DNA of 24,417 bases from an uncultured Gammaproteobacteria bacterium. Its GTDB lineage: Bacteria > Pseudomonadota > Gammaproteobacteria > UBA9214. This document shows, one piece after another, positions 14,239 through 21,498 of the stretch; position 1 is the stretch's first letter; each line of letters opens with the position of its first letter. The position numbers and the translations under genes were made by a program. The notes below the pieces were generated by a model. The model saw only the letters and a program-made list of their open reading frames with translations. It ran no database searches and was not told the DNA's origin. Location of the stretch: NCBI GenBank assembly GCA_905480065.1, contig CAJQOV010000052.1, forward strand, positions 1 through 24,417. The letters run 5' to 3'.

Positions 14239-14438
14239 ATCACAGCCAGTCCGGTTTCCAGCTGCGGGCTGACTGGTGCTGTTCTGGTGAAACCCGATCT
14301 GGTAGGCCAGTGTTCTTTCCAGAAACCGATGTCCATGCGCGATTTCCCTGGAACAGTTTGTGGCGCGAGTCATTAAACCCGATTTGTGAGTCCAGGTCGT
14401 TAGTATATAGTTGTCAGAGGCGGTCATCGGGGGTGTTC

Positions 14439-14888
14439 ATGTCCGGGCAAGAGGCGGAAGCATTCAGGGCGGCATTCAAGGGTCGTTTTGAGAACGTGTT
14501 GCGCTGGCAACAGCTGGATGCCCTGTGGGATGTACTGGATCATGATGCGGCGGGCAGCTGGTACATTTATGCAGTCGGTGAACAGCCCCCCGTTGCACCA
14601 TCCAGCGCAGAGCAGGTTCGGACGTTTCTGCAGGAGATCTCCGCCTTGCTGCGCAAGGAGCATGAAGAAGACTATTGCGGCATCGTATTTACCGATTCCA
14701 TGGAGGCGCCGGCTTTGGTGAAGATTTTCGATCCACACCATCTCGGAGTTTCCTGCGGCTACAGTGACAACCCGCCTTTACCGGGGTGGATATTATCCAA
14801 GCTGCCGCCGGTGGACATGCAGGCTGCCGCTCCGCTGTCCGGCAATCGGAGGCGCTGGTGGCGACGCTTGCTGCTACAGCATAATTAA
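14439..14888 (+). CDS. Conserved-looking cytoplasmic protein of unknown function
   Basis: From the ATG at 14439, with GGGGGTG a few bases upstream, the protein has 149 residues. I do not recognise a named domain. There is no signal peptide or membrane helix. The N-terminus is helical (EAEAFRAAFKGRFENVLRWQQLDALWDVL). A mixed region follows (GSWYIYAVGEQPPVAP, then EQVRTFLQEISALLRKEHEEDYCGIVF). The segment LVKIFDPHHLGVSCGYSDNPPLPGWILSKLPPVD holds a Cys and clustered Pro/Trp residues that look like a conserved core. The tail is basic (RRRWWRRLLL). It lies between the DUF302 operon and a cytochrome c gene, but intergenic gaps on both sides suggest its own promoter. Confidence 0.8.
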   Translation: MSGQEAEAFRAAFKGRFENVLRWQQLDALWDVLDHDAAGSWYIYAVGEQPPVAPSSAEQVRTFLQEISALLRKEHEEDYCGIVFTDSMEAPALVKIFDPHHLGVSCGYSDNPPLPGWILSKLPPVDMQAAAPLSGNRRRWWRRLLLQHN

Positions 14889-14972
14889 CTGAAATCCATC
14901 CATTTCCTGGATTTTCCTGCAGAACTGCCGCAGCGCGTGCCACGGTCTTTCCGGACCAGGCGGCTGTTTGGC

Positions 14973-15002
14973 TTGCTGTATATAACAATTCTTTAATATA
15001 CT
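14973..15002 (+). promoter_or_regulatory. Possible sigma-70 promoter of the small cytochrome c gene
   Basis: TTGCTG (14973-14978) and TATACT (14997-15002) are separated by 18 bp in an AT-rich patch, placing +1 near 15009. The leader then holds a short GGCGC/GCGCC hairpin (15014-15030). The -35 match is moderate. Confidence 0.35.
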
Positions 15003-15073
15003 CTCGCAAGCCCGGCGCAGAACAGGCGCCACCGTATAGCGGAATTACCGTTTTTAAATAGAGGAGTATGGAA

Positions 15074-15376
15074 ATGAAAAAACTGACAAGTTTGGTTATC
15101 GCGGGCATTCTGCTGGGTACCAGCGGATCCGTACTGGCGGGTGATGCCGCGGCTGGCAAGGCCAAGTCCGCTACCTGTGCCGGCTGCCATGGTCCCGCAG
15201 GGATAAGCAGCAACCCGATGTGGCCGAACCTGGCCAGTCAGAAGGAAGGCTACCTGGTTAAGCAAATGAAGGCCTTCCGTGACGGTACCCGCACTGACCC
15301 GATGATGGGCCCGATGGCCAAGCCGCTGACCGATGCGGATATCGACAACCTCGCGGCTTACTACAGCAGTCTGTAA
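15074..15376 (+). CDS. Periplasmic monoheme cytochrome c (c553-like)
   Basis: The ATG at 15074 is 7 nt from GAGGAG and gives 100 residues; an ATG at 15068 is too close to that site. The signal peptide MKKLTSLVIAGILLGTSGSVLAG precedes one heme motif (C-A-G-C-H in SATCAGCHGPAG). A C-terminal Met ligand region follows (DPMMGPMAKPLTDADIDNLAAYYSSL). This is the small class I cytochrome c typical of c553/c554-like carriers, which move electrons in the periplasm, for example to a nitrite reductase or terminal oxidase. A strong terminator follows, so it is monocistronic. The exact partner cannot be deduced. Confidence 0.92.
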   Translation: MKKLTSLVIAGILLGTSGSVLAGDAAAGKAKSATCAGCHGPAGISSNPMWPNLASQKEGYLVKQMKAFRDGTRTDPMMGPMAKPLTDADIDNLAAYYSSL

Positions 15377-15392
15377 TACAGTCAGATCCAAC

Positions 15393-15424
15393 CGGCAGGC
15401 TCGCAGGGGCCTGCCGTTTTTTTT
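15393..15424 (+). terminator. Intrinsic terminator of the cytochrome c gene
   Basis: CGGCAGGC (15393-15400) and GCCTGCCG (15409-15416) form an 8-bp stem followed by eight T. It sits immediately after the cytochrome gene and before the converging heme A synthase stop at 15427. Confidence 0.93.
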
Positions 15425-15426
15425 GC

Positions 15427-16473
15427 CTAGTCCGCTACCGCCTGCTGGTTCAGGTACAGCAGCGTCGAGAACAGTAACAGGGCGCCCGCCTGGTGCATGG
15501 ATGCTATGGCAACCGGCACATGCAGTAACAGGGTGGCAATCCCCAGCGCCACCTGCAGGATGGCAACGGCCATCAACCCATGTATGGTATTGCGCAACCG
15601 GCGTGCAGCAGGCGTTCGCAATGACCGGATCCACAGCACCAGCACAGCGCAGAAAACCAGCGTTGCCAGAACCCGGTGGTCAAATTGTACGGTGGCGATA
15701 TTTTCGAAGAAATTGCGCCATATCGGGTCGAGCATGAAGATGGCCTGCGGAATCCAGTGGCCGTCCATCAGTGGAAAGGTGTTGTAGGCAAATCCGGCTT
15801 TCAGACCCGCGACAAAGCCGCCGGACAGTATGGTGAGAAATGCCAGGCCGGTGAGCACGGTGATGGCGCGTCGCATCCCGCGCGCTACCACCATGCGCTG
15901 GTCATGGCGAAACCACAGCCCGAGCGCGACATGAAACATCCAGGCATAGATCAGGATTGCCATGCCAAGATGGGCGGTGAGCCGGTATTGGCTGACATGC
16001 GGGTTGTCTACCAGCCCGCTTTTCACCATGTACCAGCCCAGTAAACCCTGCAGGCCGCCGAGCACAAACATGCCGGCCAGCTTTGGGGCGAGTGCGCGAC
16101 TGATCCAGCCCCTGGCAAGGAAGTACAGGAACGGCAGCAGAAAGACGGTCCCTATGGTGCGTCCGAGTACGCGATGCGCATACTCGAACCAGTAAATATT
16201 CTTGAAGCCATCGAGATCCATCCCGATGTTGATCTTGAGATATTCCGGTGACTGCCTGTAGAGCTCGAATGTCTCGTTCCACTCGGTATCGTCGAGCGGC
16301 GGAATGATGCCGAAGATCGGATCCCACTCCACTATGGACAATCCTGAACCGGTCAGCCGGGTAACGCCGCCGAGTACAACCATGCCATAGACCATGAGAC
16401 AGCATACGAACAGCCAGCTTGCGATATAGCGGTTGTGCTTGTAGCGGGTACTGTCAGTGTGAATTTCGTGCAT
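15427..16473 (-). CDS. ctaA: Heme A synthase (Cox15/CtaA)
   Basis: The 348-residue, eight-helix membrane protein matches the Cox15/CtaA type found in proteobacteria and mitochondria. The histidines expected for heme binding are present: H100 (FEYAHRVLGR), H168 (YRLTAHLGMA), H266 (VQFDHRVLAT) and H327 (ASMHQAGAL). Other family motifs are GGVTRLTGSGLSIVEW, QGLLGWYMVKSGL and GLKAGFAYNTFPLMDG. It oxidises the C8 methyl of heme O to give heme A for aa3-type oxidases. The usual neighbours (ctaB, cox genes) are absent, so it stands alone. The ATG at 16473 has only GGATG upstream. It is divergent from the DsrE-like gene, with a palindrome in the shared promoter region. Confidence 0.95.
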   Translation of the reverse strand: MHEIHTDSTRYKHNRYIASWLFVCCLMVYGMVVLGGVTRLTGSGLSIVEWDPIFGIIPPLDDTEWNETFELYRQSPEYLKINIGMDLDGFKNIYWFEYAHRVLGRTIGTVFLLPFLYFLARGWISRALAPKLAGMFVLGGLQGLLGWYMVKSGLVDNPHVSQYRLTAHLGMAILIYAWMFHVALGLWFRHDQRMVVARGMRRAITVLTGLAFLTILSGGFVAGLKAGFAYNTFPLMDGHWIPQAIFMLDPIWRNFFENIATVQFDHRVLATLVFCAVLVLWIRSLRTPAARRLRNTIHGLMAVAILQVALGIATLLLHVPVAIASMHQAGALLLFSTLLYLNQQAVAD

Positions 16474-16525
16474 GGATGGTTCATCCGTATTGATTGCCGG
16501 GTACTCCCCAGGTGCGCGGCTGGAG

Positions 16526-16549
16526 ATTGTACCTGAAAATATTTCAGGT
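16526..16549 (-). promoter_or_regulatory. Operator-like palindrome next to the ctaA -10 element
   Basis: ACCTGAAAATATTTCAGGT (16531-16549) is an 8-3-8 perfect inverted repeat. On the minus strand it abuts TACAAT (16531-16526), a good -10 for ctaA (+1 near 16519), so it fills the -10/-35 spacer. No standard -35 is seen. This arrangement fits either a repressor operator or a MerR-type activated promoter. The regulator is unknown. Confidence 0.5.
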
Positions 16550-16554
16550 CGTGG

Positions 16555-16582
16555 TTCACCGCACAGTTTTGCAGAATATACT
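16555..16582 (+). promoter_or_regulatory. Possible promoter of the DsrE-like gene
   Basis: TTCACC (16555-16560) and TATACT (16577-16582) with 16-bp spacing match the sigma-70 boxes at 4/6 and 5/6. The start would be near 16589, about 30 nt before the ATG at 16619. Confidence 0.35.
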
Positions 16583-16618
16583 TAACGGGAACGTTGCCTG
16601 GGCGGCAAGGGGGCAAGC

Positions 16619-17128
16619 ATGATGCCTGTGAGAATCATCCTCGGTGTATTGTTCGGCCTGGCGTTGCTCGGGTTGCTGCTGATCGGCGCGGGCCGCATGA
16701 CGATGAGTACGGGGCCTGCCACGGGGAGTGCGGGACCGATGATTCAAGAACGGATGGCGCCACAGGTGCCGGAACAGCTCTTGCTGGATATCTCCGTGCA
16801 TACCCTGGAGGAGCTGCAGGTGCTGCTGGATCGTGTGGAGCAATTAACGCATAGCGCAGGCCAGTCCACCGGGCCCGACAGCGTGGCCCTGATCCTGCAC
16901 GGACCCGAGGTGGATTTTTTTGCCACCGGCAATTATCCACAATACAAGAATATTGTGGATCAGGCGGCGCGGCTCGATGCACTCGATATCATTGACGTGA
17001 AAATCTGCCAGACCATGATGAATGTGCGTGGTGTGGCGCGGGATGATATTCCGGCGTTCATCGAGCAGGTTCCGAACGGGCGGCAGGAAATCGACCGCCT
17101 GGTGAAGCAGGGTTACGTGTATTTCTAG
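16619..17128 (+). CDS. Membrane-anchored DsrE-like protein
   Basis: The 169-residue protein begins with one membrane helix (residues 4-24, VRIILGVLFGLALLGLLLIG) and a flexible Gly/Ser/Pro linker. A DsrE-like domain follows (about 53-169): LLLDISVHTLEELQVLLDRV, VALILHGPEVDFF, and the core around C130 (DVKICQTMMNVRGVARDDIPAFI) ending RLVKQGYVYF. The DsrE fold carries persulfide sulfur on a conserved Cys in sulfur-oxidising bacteria, or has other roles in single-domain relatives. Anchoring to the membrane is less usual. AAGGGGG lies 5 nt before the first ATG. It is divergent from ctaA and converges with the next gene with only 2 bp between stops. Sulfur trafficking is inference. Confidence 0.8.
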   Translation: MMPVRIILGVLFGLALLGLLLIGAGRMTMSTGPATGSAGPMIQERMAPQVPEQLLLDISVHTLEELQVLLDRVEQLTHSAGQSTGPDSVALILHGPEVDFFATGNYPQYKNIVDQAARLDALDIIDVKICQTMMNVRGVARDDIPAFIEQVPNGRQEIDRLVKQGYVYF

Positions 17129-17130
17129 GC

Positions 17131-17460
17131 TTACAGCGCCTCGGCACGTATTACATGACCGTAGCGATCGGTGACCAGGTGCAATTGCCCGCGACAGGGC
17201 ATGCGTTCGTTGACATTACCTGACCCTTCCATGATCAATTCGTCGAACTGGATCTCTACAATCAGCTCGTTACCGAATTCCATGATCACATGGAAACGCA
17301 GTGAACTGCTGTCGATCCAGCCGCGTTGCGAGCAGAACCGTGCCAGTTCCCGGCACGATTTCAGGTAGGACTCAATCAGGGACATATCGCAGTTCTTCGC
17401 GAGGCTGACAACGACAGCTCGGAGCCGGATTTCTGCACCGTAGTACCTCCACACACCCAT
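17131..17460 (-). CDS. Small protein of unknown function
   Basis: I do not recognise this family. From the ATG at 17460 it has 109 residues. Other in-frame starts are at 17487 and 17472 (GTG), and at 17385, which would give an 84-residue form beginning MSLIESYL. None has a strong Shine-Dalgarno. Two TATACT sequences 10 bp apart (17504-17499 and 17494-17489) suggest a transcription start near 17482, which argues against the longest form. The body (SLIESYLKSCRELARFCSQRG, then HVIMEFGNELIVEIQFDELIM, then RGQLHLVTDRYGHVIRAEAL) looks like a small folded alpha/beta domain with normal composition. It lies downstream of prk on the same strand, beyond a GC-rich hairpin. Confidence 0.65.
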   Translation of the reverse strand: MGVWRYYGAEIRLRAVVVSLAKNCDMSLIESYLKSCRELARFCSQRGWIDSSSLRFHVIMEFGNELIVEIQFDELIMEGSGNVNERMPCRGQLHLVTDRYGHVIRAEAL

Positions 17461-17594
17461 GCCACTATGCACCGTGCCCGCAGGCAACAGTATAAAAAGT
17501 ATAGGCGATCCGTTCAGGCTTGCAATGATCGCCGCCCGGATGCGGGATTACTCAATAAATTCAGCAGGATGTTGCGTATGGTGGGGCGGGGGGT

Positions 17595-17622
17595 GGCCCG
17601 GGGGGGGAAGATCCCCCGGGCC
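17595..17622 (-). terminator. GC-rich hairpin after the phosphoribulokinase gene
   Basis: GGCCCGGGGG (17595-17604) and CCCCCGGGCC (17613-17622) form a perfect 10-bp G/C-only stem with an 8-nt loop, starting 20 nt beyond the prk stop. There is no U tract on either strand. It may stabilise or end the prk mRNA. Confidence 0.5.
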
Positions 17623-17641
17623 TGCTGTTTCAGTGGATCAA

Positions 17642-18517
17642 TCAGCGCTCGCGATTATGCAGGATACGCTCGATGATCGGGGCCAGAATGATTTCCATGG
17701 CAAAGCCCATCTTGCCTCCCGGTACCACGATGATGTTGCGGCGTGACATGAAGGAGTCTGACAGCATGCCGAGCAGGTAAGGAAAGTCGACCTGCAGCTT
17801 GGCCGGATCCCTGAAGCGGATTACCACAAAGCTTTCATCGGGAGTAGGGATATCACGGGCAATGAACGGGTTGGAGGTATCTACCGTCGGGACGCGCTGA
17901 AAATTGATATCTGTACGTGAGAACTGCGGCGTAATGTAGTGCACGTAATCATGCATGCGGCGCAGGATGGTATCGGTAACGACATCGGCGGAATAACCGC
18001 GTTGTTCGCAGTCACGGTGAATCTTCTGGATCCACTCCAGGTTGACAATGGGTACCACCCCGATCAGCAGGTCGACATGTTGTGCGACATCGATGTCATC
18101 GGTCACGATGCCGCCATGGAGACCTTCGTAAAACAGCAGGTCGGTTCCATCGCCTACCTTTTCCCACGGGGTGAATTCACCAGGATTTTGTCCGAATGGT
18201 TTGGCTTCTTCATCGCTGTGCAGGTAGTAGCGCCGCTCGCATGAGCCGGTATTGCCATAGCTCTTGAAAGTTTCCTCGAGTTTATCGAAGACGTTTGCTT
18301 CCGGCCCGAAGTGGCTGAAGTTCGTGTTCCCCTCTGACTCGGCGGTCGCCATGGCCTGCTTCATCGAGACGCGGTCATAGCGGTGATAACTGTCGCCTTC
18401 AATGACTACGGGATTAACACCCTCGCGCAGGAAGATGTGCTCGAAGGCGACCTTGACGGTCGTGGTGCCAGCGCCAGAGGAGCCGGTCACGGCAATAATC
18501 GGATGTTTTTTGGACAT
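17642..18517 (-). CDS. prkB: Phosphoribulokinase (proteobacterial type)
   Basis: The 291-residue enzyme phosphorylates ribulose 5-phosphate to ribulose 1,5-bisphosphate, the step specific to the Calvin cycle. The P-loop is GSSGAGTTT near residues 12-20. Family motifs follow: VVIEGDSYHRYDR, NFSHFGPEANVFD, LLFYEGLHGG, and the C-terminal SFMSRRNIIVVPGGKMGFAMEI. Length and sequence fit the short bacterial (class I) form, which in studied bacteria is allosterically controlled by NADH and AMP. AGGAGCT lies 5 nt before the ATG. No RuBisCO or cbbR gene is in the window. Together with the sulfur genes it points to autotrophy. Confidence 0.96.
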   Translation of the reverse strand: MSKKHPIIAVTGSSGAGTTTVKVAFEHIFLREGVNPVVIEGDSYHRYDRVSMKQAMATAESEGNTNFSHFGPEANVFDKLEETFKSYGNTGSCERRYYLHSDEEAKPFGQNPGEFTPWEKVGDGTDLLFYEGLHGGIVTDDIDVAQHVDLLIGVVPIVNLEWIQKIHRDCEQRGYSADVVTDTILRRMHDYVHYITPQFSRTDINFQRVPTVDTSNPFIARDIPTPDESFVVIRFRDPAKLQVDFPYLLGMLSDSFMSRRNIIVVPGGKMGFAMEIILAPIIERILHNRER

Positions 18518-18968
18518 GGGGTAGCTCCTGGTCCTGGCCGTATTGTTAAGTTGTCATCGTGGATGCTTCCGGCCTGTTGCCGCCAGTGCGGGTTGTCGCC
18601 CGCACCCAACCGGATGCCGAGATCACGACGGCCGCGTATTGAACCATTTTTGCATGTACCAACTCAAGCCACCCACACGCTGTACTTTTCGCGATGCCGG
18701 GGGGTAGGCATTAAATACATGCGATACAATAAGTTGAAATGCAGTGCCCGGGCGGATCACGCTACTGTGCAAACGCGTGCGACGACCTGGTATGCCGGCT
18801 TTGCCAATATCTGCAAGCTGACAAGGCGGGTGGTGCGGGCCGTGGGTCGCGTGATCCCGGGTTTTTGGATGGCGCACGCGCATGCCATAATGGGCGGCCG
18901 GTTATAAACCAAGCGTTCCGTGTCAACGTTAACAATCATCCAGCTGGGAATTGCCCGGGGAGATTTAG
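18518..18968. other. 451-bp divergent intergenic region between prkB and the SulP gene
   Basis: No convincing gene is seen; short frames here lack start sites and natural composition. A perfect 7-bp hairpin GTGCGGG-TTGTCG-CCCGCAC (18586-18605) lies in the prkB leader. A weak minus-strand promoter is possible: TTGAGT (18667-18662), 18 bp, TTCAAT (18643-18638). TACAAT at 18725-18730 could be a plus-strand -10, but it has no -35 and would imply a leader of more than 200 nt for the SulP gene. The GC-rich half from 18757 onward remains unexplained. Confidence 0.5.
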
Positions 18969-20732
18969 ATGAAATCAGCCAAGCGTAGTGCGATGCAACT
19001 GGAGCGGTTTTTGCCGTTCCTGTCATGGATCAGCGTCCTCAAGCAGCCCGGAGTCATGCGTGCCGACCTGATCGCGGGCATCACCGTCGCGCTGGTGCTG
19101 GTCCCGCAATCCATGGCGTATGCGCAGCTGGCCGGCTTGCCACCATACTATGGGCTGTATGCCTCGTTCCTGCCCGGCATGGTAGCTGCGCTGTTTGGCT
19201 CTTCGCGCCAGCTGGCAACCGGCCCGGTCGCGGTGGTATCTCTGCTGACAGCGTCGGCGCTGGAGCCGATTGCCGGTGCCAACCCGGAACTCTATCTCGC
19301 CTATGCAATCATGCTGGCGTTGATGGTCGGCATCTTCCAGATGGCGCTCGGGCTGCTGCGGCTGGGTCTACTGGTTAACTTCCTGTCACATCCGGTCGTG
19401 ATCGGTTTTACCAATGCGGCGGCAATCATCATTGGAACTTCACAACTCGGCAAGCTGTTCGGCGTGTCGGTCGAAAAGGCCGACCATACCTATGAAACCG
19501 TGTTCAACACGGTGGTGGCCGCGATTCACAATACGCACCTGGAAACCTTCATGATGGCCATGCTGGCGCTGGCCATCATGATCCTGCTGAAACGATATCT
19601 GCAAGCTATCCCCAATGTGCTGACTGCGGTGGTGGTGACCACGCTGATTTCCTGGCAAAGCGGGTTCGAGGCAGCGGGAGGCATGGTGGTTGGTGTAGTG
19701 CCGGCTGGCTTGCCACCGTTTACCTTCCCGGAGCTGAATTTCCAGATCATGGCACAGCTGCTCAGTGTGTCAGTGGCAATAGGGATTATCGGTTTCATGG
19801 AGGCAATCTCGATTGCCAAGGCGATGGCAGCCAGGACCCGGCAACGGCTGGATGCCAACCAGGAGCTGGTCGGGCAGGGGTTGTCGAACATTGTTTCCAG
19901 CCTGTTCAGTGGTTATGCCGTGTCCGGCTCCTTTTCGCGTTCCGCAGTCAATATCAGTGCCGGTGCGGTAACCGGATTTTCTGCCGTGGTCACCGGACTG
20001 GTAGTGGGCATCACCCTGATTGCCCTGACACCTTTGCTCTACCATCTTCCCCAGGCAACACTGGCTGCAGTGATCATCATGGCGGTAATCAACCTGGTGA
20101 AGATCGACCCGGTCAGGCACGCCTGGAAGGTGCAGCGTCATGATGCGGTGGTGGCTGTGGTGACTTTCCTGCTCACGATCATGTGGGCGCCGCACCTGGA
20201 CAAGGGCATCATGGTGGGTGTGATTTTGTCACTGATGTTGTTCCTGTATCGCACCATGACACCGCGCGTTGCCGTGTTATCACGAGATCCCGATGGCACC
20301 CTGCGCGATGCCGAGGTGCGCAAGCTGCAGACCTGCCGCAATATTTCACTGATTCGTTTTGATGGCCCCCTGTACTTTGCCAATACCGGGTATTTTGAGG
20401 ACAAGGTGCTGGAACGGGTGGCATTGAAGCCTGATCTCAAGTTCGTCATCATTGACGCGGAGGGCATCAACGAGATCGATGCTACCGGTGAAGAGATGTT
20501 GCATAACCTGATTAGCCGCCTCAAAGAAGCCGGGGTCGAACTGATTATGGCGCGCGCGAAGAAGCAGTTGTGGGATACCTTTGAGCGCACCAACCTGATG
20601 GAAAAACTCGGCCGTGACCACATGTTTGCGTTGCGAACCCAGGCGTTTAACTATGCCTGGGACCGGCTTGGCGACAACCACGCCGAAACCTGTCCGCTGC
20701 GTGTGCCGCAACCGGTCGAAAGCACCCCCTAG
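18969..20732 (+). CDS. SulP-family anion transporter with STAS domain
   Basis: The 587-residue protein has the SulP signature near the N-terminus (LIAGITVALVLVPQSMAYAQLAGLPPYYGLYASF) and about 10-14 membrane segments up to residue 430. A C-terminal STAS domain follows (about 450-560, with LKFVIIDAEGINEIDATGEEML). SulP proteins move sulfate, bicarbonate or other anions across the inner membrane. Here sulfate export or import and bicarbonate supply to the Calvin cycle are both plausible. Being divergent from phosphoribulokinase leans slightly to bicarbonate. GGGGAG lies 6 nt before the ATG at 18969. The stop overlaps the stop of trmB on the other strand. Confidence 0.93.
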   Translation: MKSAKRSAMQLERFLPFLSWISVLKQPGVMRADLIAGITVALVLVPQSMAYAQLAGLPPYYGLYASFLPGMVAALFGSSRQLATGPVAVVSLLTASALEPIAGANPELYLAYAIMLALMVGIFQMALGLLRLGLLVNFLSHPVVIGFTNAAAIIIGTSQLGKLFGVSVEKADHTYETVFNTVVAAIHNTHLETFMMAMLALAIMILLKRYLQAIPNVLTAVVVTTLISWQSGFEAAGGMVVGVVPAGLPPFTFPELNFQIMAQLLSVSVAIGIIGFMEAISIAKAMAARTRQRLDANQELVGQGLSNIVSSLFSGYAVSGSFSRSAVNISAGAVTGFSAVVTGLVVGITLIALTPLLYHLPQATLAAVIIMAVINLVKIDPVRHAWKVQRHDAVVAVVTFLLTIMWAPHLDKGIMVGVILSLMLFLYRTMTPRVAVLSRDPDGTLRDAEVRKLQTCRNISLIRFDGPLYFANTGYFEDKVLERVALKPDLKFVIIDAEGINEIDATGEEMLHNLISRLKEAGVELIMARAKKQLWDTFERTNLMEKLGRDHMFALRTQAFNYAWDRLGDNHAETCPLRVPQPVESTP

Positions 20733-21418
20733 ATCCGTTCAAACACCAGGTCATGGACGGTGTGCCCAAGCCGCTGACCACGCTGTTCAAAACGGGTGAC
20801 CGGACGATATGCGGGCCGCTCGGCAAAGTTGCCAGCGCCGGCGCGATTGCGGAATGCGGAATTTCCCCGCATTACCCCGAGCATGTGCAGTGCGTAGTCT
20901 TCCCAGTCAGTGGCCATGTGCAGTATTCCTCCGGGCCTTAACTTTTCGGCCAGCAGCTCGATGAAATCCGCTTGAACGATGCGGCGTTTGTGGTGACGTT
21001 GCTTGTGCCACGGGTCGGGAAACAGCAGCAGCATGCGCTGTACGCAGCGCGCTGGCAGGTCGTTGCGCAGGATGTCCACGGCGTCACCGCACATGACGCG
21101 TACATTGCCGAGTTGCTGTGTGCTTAATTCATGCAGCAGGCGTCCAACACCGGGCCGGTGTACCTCGATGCCGAGAAAGTCACAGTCCGGGTTAGCCCTG
21201 GCCATGGCCAGCAGGGTGTCACCATTGCCGAAGCCGATCTCCACAGTTAGTGGTGCGACCCGTCCAAACAGGGTTGCCGGAGTCACGGGAGTGCCGGAAT
21301 CGACGCCGAACACGGGCCAGAGCTCCTGCAGGGCACGCTGTTGACCGGCGGTGATGCGTCCCTCGCGACGAACAAAGGAGCGGATCCTGCGTACTGGCTT
21401 GTCGTTTTCTGTGCTCAT
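20729..21418 (-). CDS. trmB: tRNA (guanine-N7-)-methyltransferase TrmB
   Basis: The 229-residue enzyme methylates G46 of tRNA using SAM. Family motifs are present: PLTVEIGFGNGDTLLAMA (SAM site), FLGIEVHRPGVGRLLHEL, LLLFPDPWHKQRHHKRRIVQ, and GGILHMATDWEDYALHML. Length fits the family. The ATG at 21418 has only a weak GGATG region upstream. Its stop shares bases with the SulP stop (20729-20732), so the two transcripts must overlap at their 3' ends. It is divergent from the mscS-like gene across 80 bp. Confidence 0.96.
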   Translation of the reverse strand: MSTENDKPVRRIRSFVRREGRITAGQQRALQELWPVFGVDSGTPVTPATLFGRVAPLTVEIGFGNGDTLLAMARANPDCDFLGIEVHRPGVGRLLHELSTQQLGNVRVMCGDAVDILRNDLPARCVQRMLLLFPDPWHKQRHHKRRIVQADFIELLAEKLRPGGILHMATDWEDYALHMLGVMRGNSAFRNRAGAGNFAERPAYRPVTRFEQRGQRLGHTVHDLVFERI

Positions 21419-21498
21419 CCGGGGTCATCGAGTATGAATGTTGCCTATTTTAGGTATTATGACTGCCTTGCAATACAGTTTTCTCGGCGGAGTTTGCC

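Larger units (their letters stand above)
14065..14438. other. 374-bp intergenic region holding an FNR box and a candidate small RNA
   Basis: No convincing protein gene lies here. The region contains a perfect FNR-type box (14225-14238) and, on the minus strand, a predicted short transcript with an intrinsic terminator (14127-14190). The part from 14239 to 14438 should contain the promoter of the next plus-strand gene. A TATATA at 14404-14409 is a possible -10, but no matching -35 was found. Confidence 0.6.

Noticed and set aside
14074..14376. Plus-strand 100-codon open frame after the second DUF302 gene
   Set aside because: No ribosome binding site, composition unlike the neighbours, and the interval is better explained by an FNR box and a minus-strand RNA with a terminator.
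18739..18972. Short open frames in the prkB-SulP gap
   Set aside because: They lack ribosome binding sites and have random-looking composition, and one overlaps the SulP start.
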